From Streptococcus sanguinis SK1 = NCTC 7863 (GTDB lineage: Bacteria; Bacillota; Bacilli; Lactobacillales; Streptococcaceae), in assembly GCF_000194945.1 (NCBI RefSeq), contig NZ_GL878508.1:121903-156103 (forward strand): a stretch of DNA of 34,201 nt, in the 5' to 3' direction. Shown piece by piece: positions 27,328-34,201 of the stretch (its first letter is position 1; each line of letters starts with the position of its first letter). The position numbers and the translations under genes were made by a program. The notes under the pieces were generated by a model, which saw only the letters and a program-made list of their open reading frames with translations, searched no databases and had not been told where the DNA came from.

Positions 27328-27409
27328 TTAGGGGATGGGATTTTCTCAGCCCCTAAAACTAAATATATGTATAGGCGAGTTTATATAGGAGACACCTTTT
27401 CTCCTATAT
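27328..27409 (+). promoter_or_regulatory. two hairpins in the rpmD-rplO spacer
   Basis: TTAGGGG 27328-27334 pairs with CCCCTAA 27350-27356. ATATAGGAGA 27383-27392 pairs with TCTCCTATAT 27400-27409. The second arm of the first is followed by AACT, so it is not a terminator. The second contains an AGGAG that could mimic or hide a ribosome site. Confidence 0.5.
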
Positions 27410-27446
27410 GAGCGCTAGCATTTTACAAAAGAGGAGAAATAATATA

Positions 27447-27887
27447 ATGAAACTTCATGAATTACAACCTGCTGCAGGTTCTCGTAAAGTCCGCAACCGT
27501 GTTGGTCGTGGTACATCATCTGGTAACGGTAAAACATCTGGCCGTGGTCAAAAAGGTCAAAAAGCTCGTAGCGGTGGCGGCGTTCGCCTTGGTTTTGAAG
27601 GTGGACAAACTCCATTGTTCCGTCGTCTTCCAAAACGTGGTTTCCTGAACATCAACCGCAAAGAATATGCGATTGTTAACCTTGACCAACTGAACGCCTT
27701 TGAAGATGGCGCTGAAGTAACACCAGTTGTTCTCATCGAAGCAGGTATTGTAAAAGCTGAAAAATCAGGTATCAAGATTCTTGGTAACGGAGAATTGACA
27801 AAGAAATTGACTGTTAAGGCAGCTAAATTCTCTAAATCAGCTGAAGAAGCTATCACTGCTAAAGGTGGTTCAGTGGAAGTCATCTAA
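27447..27887 (+). CDS. rplO: 50S ribosomal protein L15
   Basis: 146 residues from the ATG at 27447 ([20 protein letters not shown]), with AGAGGAGAAA upstream; a start 13 codons earlier would swallow that site. L15 is a late 50S assembly protein with the glycine/lysine-rich [19 protein letters not shown] extension. secY follows after 12 bases. Confidence 0.96.
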   Translation: MKLHELQPAAGSRKVRNRVGRGTSSGNGKTSGRGQKGQKARSGGGVRLGFEGGQTPLFRRLPKRGFLNINRKEYAIVNLDQLNAFEDGAEVTPVVLIEAGIVKAEKSGIKILGNGELTKKLTVKAAKFSKSAEEAITAKGGSVEVI

Positions 27888-27899
27888 GCGAGGTGACCT

Positions 27900-29207
27900 A
27901 TGTTTTTCAAACTATTAAAAGACGCATTTAAAATCAAACAGGTACGATCTAAGATTCTGTTCACGATTTTTATTATCTTAGTTTTCCGTATCGGTACAAC
28001 CATAACGGTTCCGGGGATTAATGCCAAAGCCTTAAGCAATTTGAATGATTTGCCATTCTTGAATATGCTAAGCTTGGTCTCTGGTAACGCCATGCGCAAC
28101 TTCTCTGTCTTTGCACTTGGAGTCAGTCCTTACATCACAGCTTCGATCGTTGTTCAGCTGCTGCAAATGGACTTGCTTCCGAAGTTTGTAGAGTGGGGCA
28201 AGCAAGGGGAAGTGGGACGGAGGAAGCTGAATCAAGCGACTCGTTATATCGCCCTAGTTTTGGCCTTTGTGCAGGCAATTGGGATTACCGCTGGTTTTGA
28301 TACTCTCTCAAGAGCTAATCTGGTTGCCAATCCTAATGTTCAGACCTACGCTTTGATTTGCGTTCTTCTAGCAACTGGTTCAATGATTGTAACTTGGCTG
28401 GGTGAGCAGATTACAGACAAGGGTTACGGAAATGGCGTTTCCATGATTATCTTTGCTGGTATCGTTTCAGCTATCCCTGATATGATTAAAGGTATCTATG
28501 AAGATTATTTTGTCAATATTCCTAGTGAACGTTTGACTTCATCCTTCATTTTTGTAGGAATTCTGATTGTGGCAGTCCTGCTTATCATTTACTTTACAAC
28601 CTTTGTACAGCAGGCTGAATATAAAATTCCAATTCAGTATACGAAAGTAGCGAAGGGGGCACCTTCTAGCTCCTATCTGCCACTGAAAGTCAATCCAGCT
28701 GGTGTTATTCCAGTAATCTTTGCCAGCTCGATTACAGCTGCACCGGCAGCGATTTTCCAAGTTGTCAGTGCCTTGGGCTATGACGCAGATTGGGTTAAGA
28801 CAGCTCAGTCACTTTTGGCAACAACGACCATTAGTGGCATGTTCATGTACGCCTTCCTGATTGTCCTCTTTACATTCTTCTATACTTTTGTACAGATTAA
28901 TCCAGAGAAGACAGCAGAAAATCTGCAAAAGAGCGGAGCCTACATTCCAGGTGTTCGTCCAGGTAAAGGAACAGAAGACTACATGTCTAAGCTGCTTCGT
29001 CGTTTGGCAACAGTGGGATCTCTCTTCCTAGGTTTCATTTCTATCCTGCCTATTTTGGCTAAAGATGTATTTGGATTGACAGATGCCGTTGCTCTTGGAG
29101 GAACCAGTCTCTTAATCATCATCTCAACTGGTATTGAGGGAATGAAACAGCTAGAAGGCTACTTGCTGAAGAGAAAGTATGTCGGCTTTATGGATACATC
29201 AGAGTAA
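27900..29207 (+). CDS. secY: protein translocase subunit SecY
   Basis: 435 residues with ten membrane segments, the channel of the Sec translocon that partners SecE, SecG, SecA and the ribosome. Start of TM1 (KILFTIFIILVFRIGTTI) and the plug-side GINAKAL region are visible. The cytoplasmic loop KVAKGAPSSSYLPLKVN is typical. This is the housekeeping SecY; some streptococci also have an accessory SecY2. A terminator-like hairpin lies 64 bases downstream. Confidence 0.97.
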   Translation: MFFKLLKDAFKIKQVRSKILFTIFIILVFRIGTTITVPGINAKALSNLNDLPFLNMLSLVSGNAMRNFSVFALGVSPYITASIVVQLLQMDLLPKFVEWGKQGEVGRRKLNQATRYIALVLAFVQAIGITAGFDTLSRANLVANPNVQTYALICVLLATGSMIVTWLGEQITDKGYGNGVSMIIFAGIVSAIPDMIKGIYEDYFVNIPSERLTSSFIFVGILIVAVLLIIYFTTFVQQAEYKIPIQYTKVAKGAPSSSYLPLKVNPAGVIPVIFASSITAAPAAIFQVVSALGYDADWVKTAQSLLATTTISGMFMYAFLIVLFTFFYTFVQINPEKTAENLQKSGAYIPGVRPGKGTEDYMSKLLRRLATVGSLFLGFISILPILAKDVFGLTDAVALGGTSLLIIISTGIEGMKQLEGYLLKRKYVGFMDTSE

Positions 29208-29271
29208 GGGAACTTTTGAATTGCTTATCTAATGAGAAGCTTGTTCAGATAACCTTTCTTGAACCGAAAAT

Positions 29272-29324
29272 AAACAAAATAAAAGGGGACAGAGTAGACT
29301 CACCCCCTTCTATTTTGTTTTTAA
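29272..29324 (+). terminator. intrinsic terminator/attenuator between secY and adk
   Basis: Arm 29272-29288 (AAACAAAAT then AAAAGGGG) pairs with 29304-29320 (CCCCTT, then TATTTTGTTT) with one mismatch, followed by more T's. It looks like a true terminator inside the ribosomal cluster; I see no clear promoter between it and adk. Confidence 0.75.
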
Positions 29325-29380
29325 ACGAGTTTATTAATCGGTTTAATAGATTGCTTTAAAAACAAAAAAGGAGACCAATC

Positions 29381-30019
29381 ATGAATCTTTTGATTATGGG
29401 CTTACCAGGTGCTGGTAAAGGAACTCAAGCTACTAAAATCGTTGAGCATTTCAATGTTGCGCATATTTCGACTGGAGATATGTTCCGTGCGGCGATTGCT
29501 AACCAAACAGAGATGGGCGTTTTAGCCAAGTCCTATATTGACAAGGGCGAGTTGGTTCCAGACCAAGTGACAAACGGCATTGTCAAAGAGCGCTTGAGCC
29601 AGGATGATATTAAGCAAACAGGCTTCCTCTTGGATGGCTATCCGCGCACGATTGAGCAAGCAAATGCCTTGGATCAAACACTAGCAGAGCTTGATTTGGC
29701 TTTGGACGGAGTTATCAATATCGAAGTGGATCCTAACAGCTTGCTGGAGCGTTTGAGTGGTCGGATTATCCATCGTGAAACAGGTGAAACCTTCCACAAG
29801 GTCTTCAATCCGCCAGCAGACTACAAGGAAGAGGATTATTACCAGCGTGAAGATGACAAGCCTGAGACGGTTAAGCGTCGTTTGGATGTCAATATCGCTC
29901 AGGGTCAGCCAATCATTGATCACTATCGCAGCAAAGGTCTGGTCCATGATATTCAAGGGAATCAAGATATTAATGATGTCTTCTCAGCTATCGAAAAAGT
30001 CTTGACAAATTTGAAATAA
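29381..30019 (+). CDS. adk: adenylate kinase
   Basis: 212 residues. It interconverts 2 ADP with ATP and AMP. P-loop at 7-15 (GLPGAGKGT), AMP site [18 protein letters not shown] motif, and a long LID ([20 protein letters not shown]). The LID lacks the four zinc cysteines found in Bacillus Adk, as usual in streptococci. AAAGGAGA ribosome site. Preceded by a terminator-like hairpin, so expression may depend on read-through. Confidence 0.97.
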   Translation: MNLLIMGLPGAGKGTQATKIVEHFNVAHISTGDMFRAAIANQTEMGVLAKSYIDKGELVPDQVTNGIVKERLSQDDIKQTGFLLDGYPRTIEQANALDQTLAELDLALDGVINIEVDPNSLLERLSGRIIHRETGETFHKVFNPPADYKEEDYYQREDDKPETVKRRLDVNIAQGQPIIDHYRSKGLVHDIQGNQDINDVFSAIEKVLTNLK

Positions 30020-30034
30020 AAGCGTTTTTCCTGC

Positions 30035-30063
30035 TTGCAATATTTGACAAGTAGTGATACAAT
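30035..30063 (+). promoter_or_regulatory. internal promoter for infA-rpmJ-rpsM-rpsK-rpoA-rplQ
   Basis: TTGCAA (30035-30040), exactly 17 bases, TACAAT (30058-30063) preceded by TGA. The -35 and spacer length are the same as in the S10 promoter. The leader downstream holds a CCTCTG/CAGAGG hairpin (30089-30104). Confidence 0.8.
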
Positions 30064-30129
30064 GAATTAGTCTGACTTATAATTGTTACCTCTGTGCTCA
30101 GAGGGATCAAATCGAAATTTATGGAGGTA

Positions 30130-30146
30130 CTTTTGCGTGGCAAAAG
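30130..30146 (+). promoter_or_regulatory. hairpin with the infA GTG start codon as its loop
   Basis: CTTTTGC (30130-30136) pairs perfectly with GCAAAAG (30140-30146); the three loop bases 30137-30139 are the GTG start. GGAGG at 30123-30127 lies just outside the stem. Confidence 0.6.
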
Positions 30147-30355
30147 ACGATGTGATTGAGGTTGAAGGCAAGGTAGTTGATACAATGCCTAATGCAATGT
30201 TTACGGTTGAACTTGAAAATGGACATCAGATTTTAGCAACAGTTTCTGGTAAAATTCGTAAAAACTATATTCGTATTTTAGCGGGAGACCGTGTGACTGT
30301 AGAAATGAGTCCTTATGATTTGACACGTGGACGGATCACATACCGCTTTAAATAA
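30137..30355 (+). CDS. infA: translation initiation factor IF-1
   Basis: 72 residues from the GTG at 30137 ([20 protein letters not shown]), the exact usual length. IF-1 is an OB-fold protein occupying the 30S A site during initiation. GGAGG lies 9 bases upstream. Has its own promoter at 30035. In Bacillus a map gene sits between adk and infA; there is none here. Confidence 0.96.
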
Positions 30356-30377
30356 TCGAAAAACTTGGAGGGAAAAA

Positions 30378-30494
30378 ATGAAAGTAAGACCATCGGTCAA
30401 ACCAATTTGCGAATACTGCAAAGTTATTCGTCGTAATGGTCGTGTTATGGTAATTTGCCCAGCAAATCCAAAACACAAACAACGTCAAGGATAA
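30378..30494 (+). CDS. rpmJ: 50S ribosomal protein L36
   Basis: 38 residues: zinc-binding form with C11, C14, C27 and H33 (CEYC ... CPANPKH). L36 joins late in 50S assembly. TGGAGGG ribosome site lies before the ATG; spacers are 22 bases to infA and 17 to rpsM. A short gene but unmistakable. Confidence 0.96.
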
Positions 30495-30511
30495 GATAGA
30501 AAGGAGAAAAA

Positions 30512-30877
30512 ATGGCTCGTATTGCTGGAGTTGACATTCCAAATGACAAACGTGTAGTCGTTTCACTGACTTATGTGTACGGTATCGGACTTCCAACTTC
30601 TAAGAAAATCTTGGCAGCTGCTGGAGTTTCAGAAGACATCCGTGTAAAAGATCTTACAATCGAACAAGAAGACGCTATCCGTCGTGAAGTAGATGCGATT
30701 AAAGTTGAAGGTGACCTTCGTCGTGAAGTAAACTTGAACATCAAACGTTTGATGGAAATCGGTTCATACCGTGGAATCCGTCACCGTCGTGGACTTCCTG
30801 TCCGTGGACAAAACACTAAAAATAACGCCCGCACTCGTAAAGGTAAAGCTGTTGCGATTGCAGGTAAGAAAAAATAA
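30512..30877 (+). CDS. rpsM: 30S ribosomal protein S13
   Basis: 121 residues. S13 forms the head bridge to L5 and contacts P-site tRNA through its basic tail ([18 protein letters not shown]). Begins [31 protein letters not shown] ribosome site. Confidence 0.97.
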   Translation: MARIAGVDIPNDKRVVVSLTYVYGIGLPTSKKILAAAGVSEDIRVKDLTIEQEDAIRREVDAIKVEGDLRREVNLNIKRLMEIGSYRGIRHRRGLPVRGQNTKNNARTRKGKAVAIAGKKK

Positions 30878-30896
30878 TATAAGGAGGTAAAAAGTC

Positions 30897-31280
30897 TTGG
30901 CTAAACCAACACGTAAACGTCGTGTGAAGAAAAATATCGAATCCGGTATTGCTCATATTCACGCTACATTTAATAACACTATTGTTATGATTACTGATGT
31001 GCATGGTAACGCGATTGCTTGGTCATCTGCTGGAGCTCTTGGATTTAAAGGTTCTCGTAAATCTACACCATTTGCTGCCCAAATGGCATCTGAAGCAGCT
31101 GCTAAATCTGCACAGGAACACGGTCTGAAATCAGTTGAAGTTACTGTAAAAGGTCCAGGTTCTGGTCGTGAGTCTGCTATTCGTGCTCTTGCTGCCGCTG
31201 GTCTTGAAGTAACAGCTATTCGTGATGTGACTCCTGTACCACACAATGGTGCTCGTCCTCCAAAACGTCGCCGTGTATAA
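30897..31280 (+). CDS. rpsK: 30S ribosomal protein S11
   Basis: 127 residues, starting with the rare TTG 9 bases after AAGGAGG ([20 protein letters not shown]). S11 lines the platform next to the E site. C-terminal [17 protein letters not shown] is diagnostic. The rare start may lower expression slightly. In Gram-negatives rpsD follows; here rpoA follows directly, as in Firmicutes. Confidence 0.96.
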
Positions 31281-31325
31281 TCACCAACCGTTACACTGCT
31301 TTTCGTTTAAGAGGGAGTATAGCAA

Positions 31326-32264
31326 ATGATTGAGTTTGAAAAACCAAATATAACAAAAATTGATGAAAATAAAGATTATGGCAAGTTTGTAGTAGAGCCG
31401 CTTGAGCGTGGTTATGGTACAACACTGGGAAATTCTCTTCGCCGTGTGCTTTTGGCTTCACTTCCAGGTGCTGCTGTTACTTCAATTAATATTGAAGGTG
31501 TTTTGCACGAGTTTGATACAATTTCCGGTGTCCGCGAAGACGTGATGCAAATTATTCTGAACGTCAAAGGAATTGCTGTAAAATCTTACGTCCAAGACGA
31601 AAAGATTATTGAACTGGATGTTGAAGGCCCAGCAGAAGTAACTGCCGGAGACATTTTGACAGACAGTGATATTGAAATTATAAACCCTGATCATTATCTC
31701 TTTACAATCGGAGAAGGCGCAAGCTTTAAGGCAACGATGACTGTCAACAGCGGTCGTGGTTATGTGCCTGCAGATGAAAATAAGAAAGATGATGCACCAG
31801 TGGGAACACTTGCGGTGGATTCTATCTATACGCCAGTGACAAAAGTTAATTACCAGGTTGAGCCAGCTCGTGTTGGTAGCAACGATGGTTTTGACAAACT
31901 AACCCTTGAAATTTTAACGAATGGAACAATTATTCCAGAAGATGCTTTGGGACTTTCAGCCCGCATCCTTACGGAACATTTGAATCTCTTCACTAATCTG
32001 ACAGAAGTAGCTATCGCTGCAGACGTTATGAAGGAAGCAGAAAAGACTTCTGATGACCGCATTTTGGAACGGACCATCGAAGAATTAGATTTGTCAGTTC
32101 GCTCATACAACTGTTTGAAACGTGCAGGTATCAATACTGTATTTGATTTGACAGAAAAATCTGAGCCTGAAATGATGAAAGTTCGTAACTTGGGACGCAA
32201 GAGTCTGGAAGAAGTAAAAGTTAAACTTGCTGATCTCGGTCTGGGGTTAAAAAACGATAAATAA
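31326..32264 (+). CDS. rpoA: RNA polymerase subunit alpha
   Basis: 312 residues. The N-terminal domain (about 1-230, with [20 protein letters not shown]) dimerises and holds beta and beta'. The C-terminal domain (about 245-312, with [18 protein letters not shown]) binds UP-element DNA and activators. AGAGGGAG ribosome site. rplQ follows after 11 bases. Confidence 0.98.
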   Translation: MIEFEKPNITKIDENKDYGKFVVEPLERGYGTTLGNSLRRVLLASLPGAAVTSINIEGVLHEFDTISGVREDVMQIILNVKGIAVKSYVQDEKIIELDVEGPAEVTAGDILTDSDIEIINPDHYLFTIGEGASFKATMTVNSGRGYVPADENKKDDAPVGTLAVDSIYTPVTKVNYQVEPARVGSNDGFDKLTLEILTNGTIIPEDALGLSARILTEHLNLFTNLTEVAIAADVMKEAEKTSDDRILERTIEELDLSVRSYNCLKRAGINTVFDLTEKSEPEMMKVRNLGRKSLEEVKVKLADLGLGLKNDK

Positions 32265-32275
32265 AGGAGGAATAC

Positions 32276-32662
32276 ATGGCTTACCGTAAACTAGGACGCA
32301 CTAGCTCGCAACGTAAAGCGATGCTTCGCGATTTGACTACTGATTTGCTGATCAACGAATCAATCGTGACAACTGAAGCTCGTGCTAAAGAAATCCGTAA
32401 AACAGTAGAAAAAATGATTACATTGGGCAAACGTGGAGACTTGCACGCTCGTCGTCAAGCTGCAGCTTTTGTACGTAATGAAATCGCATCAGAAAACTAT
32501 GATGAAGCAACAGAAAAGTATACTACAACTACTGCTCTTCAAAAATTGTTCTCTGAGATTGCACCACGCTATGCAGAGCGCAACGGTGGATATACTCGTA
32601 TCCTGAAAACTGAACCGCGCCGTGGAGATGCTGCGCCAATGGCAATCATCGAATTAGTTTAA
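32276..32662 (+). CDS. rplQ: 50S ribosomal protein L17
   Basis: 128 residues, near the tunnel exit. Begins [20 protein letters not shown] and ends [20 protein letters not shown] ribosome site. Last gene of the cluster; a structured 3' region and a long terminator follow. Confidence 0.97.
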   Translation: MAYRKLGRTSSQRKAMLRDLTTDLLINESIVTTEARAKEIRKTVEKMITLGKRGDLHARRQAAAFVRNEIASENYDEATEKYTTTTALQKLFSEIAPRYAERNGGYTRILKTEPRRGDAAPMAIIELV

Positions 32663-32679
32663 GATCATCAATCTTTGTT

Positions 32680-32762
32680 GAGTGTTATGATGATGGAATA
32701 GAATCTCTATTCTTAGTCTAGCTCTGGTCTACCGCTAGGATTCTTTCCTAGCGGGAACACTC
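32680..32762 (+). ncRNA. structured 3' region of the alpha operon, three-way junction candidate
   Basis: GAGTGTT 32680-32686 pairs with AACACTC 32756-32762 and encloses two perfect hairpins: GAATAGA/TCTATTC (32696-32712) and CCGCTAGGA/TCCTAGCGG (32732-32754). ATGATGA (32687-32693) could instead pair with TCATCAT (32761-32767), giving a second, competing fold. No T-run follows. Function unknown. Confidence 0.45.
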
Positions 32763-32785
32763 ATCATATAGTTGATAATAGGTAG

Positions 32786-32843
32786 ACGCTTGTTTACGAA
32801 ATTGCTTTTAAGGCAAAAACAATTTCGTAAGCAGGCGTTTTTG
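32786..32843 (+). terminator. intrinsic terminator of the ribosomal cluster
   Basis: A ~19-base stem: 32786-32804 with 32820-32838, including a perfect 11-base core TTACGAAATTG/CAATTTCGTAA, followed by TTTTT. Confidence 0.92.
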
Positions 32844-32871
32844 CATGAGGCTAGGAAAATACCTGAAATTT

Positions 32872-32880
32872 TGTTATAAT
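32872..32880 (+). promoter_or_regulatory. promoter of the GCS2-family gene
   Basis: TGT-TATAAT at 32872-32880 is a perfect extended -10 just after the cluster terminator. No good -35 is visible. Confidence 0.75.
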
Positions 32881-32915
32881 ACTTTAACACTATCAAAAAT
32901 TTATAGGAAATGGAA

Positions 32916-34169
32916 ATGATGGATTCAATCCAAATTTTAAAAGAACGCTATTTAAAGAATATCAAAGAAAATCCAACTGTCTACATTGGCATTGAGTTAG
33001 AATTTCCTATTGTCAATAGCCAGGGCGGAGCGACTGATACAAATGTGGCCAAGAATCTCTTGAAGCATCTATTGGAAGAGTATGATTTTGAGTCGGAACG
33101 ATTTGATAGAGATGGCAATCCCATCCAACTGAAATCTACTAAAAATGAAGACAGGATTCTTTTTGAGGTCTCTTACAATACTTTGGAATTTGCTTTTGCC
33201 AAGGCTAGTAGAATTCAAGAAGTTGAAGAGCGTTTTAAGAACTATCTGAACATTATTCAGCCAATTCTGCGCGAAGAAGACCATGAAATTCAAGGAGAAG
33301 GTATTCATCCTTTCTGGGCAGAAAATGATAATAGTCCAGTTAAGTATCCAAGATATGAAATGTTGATGCAGTATTTAGCTATGGGAAAGAACATGGATGG
33401 TCTGCACAATTATCCGGAATATGGCGCTTTTATTTGTGGGAGTCAAGTGCAGCTGGATGTCTCAAGAGAAAATTATTTAACTGTTATCAATGTCTTCAAT
33501 CAAATTGAAGCTGCTAAAGCCTATCTATTTGCCAATTCAGAGTTTTCAGATTCTTCTTGGGATACAAAAATAGCTCGGGATATTTTCTGGGAGCAATCGA
33601 TGCATGGCATTTTACAGGAAAATGCGGGTGTGAATTCAAAAGATTTTCAAACTGAAGATGAATTTTTTGCATATCTTAATAGATCAGCACTTTTTACTGC
33701 CGAACGTGAGGGTAAATCCTATTATTTCTATCCGATAGCTGCTAATGAATACTTGATCCAGAGAACTATTGAAGCTTATAGCCTCTCGGGTGAGAAAGTA
33801 AACTTGACACCAAAGGAAGCAGACTTCAAGAATCACAGAAGTTACCAGTATCAAGATTTGACGACACGGGGGACAGTAGAGTTTCGGAGCGTCTGCACCC
33901 AGCCTTTTGATAAAACTTTTGCTTCTGCCGCTTTTCATCTTGGTATTTTAGAAAACTTGGAGAATGTAAAAGCCTATTTACAAGATGCTCCCTTCTTTCA
34001 GCAGGAAGGTCGGAATTACAAAGCTTTAAGAAGAAAGTTTTCTAAAAAAGAGATGACCGCAAGTGAAAGAGAACATATTTATGAATTCACAAAGACTTTG
34101 CTTCAGCTGGCGAGAGCTGGTTTAATAGCACGTCAACTAGGAGAGGAAGTATATCTACCCGCACCTTAA
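32916..34169 (+). CDS. glutamate--cysteine ligase family protein (GCS2/GshA-like)
   Basis: 417 residues if started at 32916. The N-terminal IGIELEFPIV block holds the metal-binding Glu-x-Glu typical of GCS2-type gamma-glutamyl ligases, and a late TRGTVEFRSVCTQPFD matches the family pattern of substrate-binding arginines. Such enzymes join glutamate to an amine, classically cysteine. It is about half the length of the bifunctional GshAB (~750 residues), with no ATP-grasp half. Start: AGGA at 32905-32908 favours 32916 or 32919; the ATG at 32910 lies too close. Own promoter, unlinked to the ribosomal genes. The true substrate is uncertain. Confidence 0.75.
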   Translation: MMDSIQILKERYLKNIKENPTVYIGIELEFPIVNSQGGATDTNVAKNLLKHLLEEYDFESERFDRDGNPIQLKSTKNEDRILFEVSYNTLEFAFAKASRIQEVEERFKNYLNIIQPILREEDHEIQGEGIHPFWAENDNSPVKYPRYEMLMQYLAMGKNMDGLHNYPEYGAFICGSQVQLDVSRENYLTVINVFNQIEAAKAYLFANSEFSDSSWDTKIARDIFWEQSMHGILQENAGVNSKDFQTEDEFFAYLNRSALFTAEREGKSYYFYPIAANEYLIQRTIEAYSLSGEKVNLTPKEADFKNHRSYQYQDLTTRGTVEFRSVCTQPFDKTFASAAFHLGILENLENVKAYLQDAPFFQQEGRNYKALRRKFSKKEMTASEREHIYEFTKTLLQLARAGLIARQLGEEVYLPAP

Positions 34170-34201
34170 AAGATAAAAACTCCCTGATGAATAAAAACTT
34201 C

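Overview
The window is a chromosomal segment of a low-GC Gram-positive coccus, almost certainly a Streptococcus of the oral sanguinis/gordonii/mitis type. I base this on the 29-gene S10-spc-alpha ribosomal cluster without a map gene between adk and infA, the zinc-type S14, the strong AGGAGG ribosome sites, the many extended -10 (TGN-TATAAT) promoters, and the familiar streptococcal look of the aspS, polA and tgt products. Species level is inference.

Region 1 (1-4916) is the 3' end of a type VII secretion (T7SSb) locus. It holds the last third of the EssC motor ATPase followed by four AT-rich genes in one direction: a small coiled-coil protein, a 730-residue LXG-like candidate effector, a membrane-anchored protein overlapping it by ATGA (candidate immunity protein), and a small WXG100/DUF3130-like helical protein. 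A strong terminator closes the cassette. Composition changes sharply inside essC near base 470, so the essC tail plus cargo look like an exchangeable module.

Region 2 (5256-17830) is a core housekeeping stretch: a small membrane protein, aspS, a YitT-family membrane protein, a MATE exporter with a coupled HAD phosphatase, a YcxB-like protein on the minus strand, polA (apparently leaderless), a CoA-binding protein with a P-loop kinase, a DUF975 membrane protein on the minus strand, tgt, and a second P-loop kinase-like protein. Most units are separated by readable intrinsic terminators.

Region 3 (17973-32842) is the ribosomal supercluster: rpsJ-rplC-rplD-rplW-rplB-rpsS-rplV-rpsC-rplP-rpmC-rpsQ-rplN-rplX-rplE-rpsN-rpsH-rplF-rplR-rpsE-rpmD-rplO-secY-adk-infA-rpmJ-rpsM-rpsK-rpoA-rplQ. 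It starts with a near-consensus promoter and structured leader, has a terminator-like hairpin between secY and adk, a second strong promoter before infA, and a long terminator after rplQ. Several spacers between genes are unusually long and fold into hairpins.

Region 4 (32875-end) is a separately promoted gene of the glutamate-cysteine ligase (GCS2) family.

The most interesting non-coding signal is a family of three intergenic elements (two in tandem after polA, one between rpsN and rpsH). They share short conserved blocks and the same three-stem rod, while the stem sequences differ in a compensatory way. The most interesting protein-level signal is the EssC-linked cassette with its unrecognised effector/immunity-like pair.
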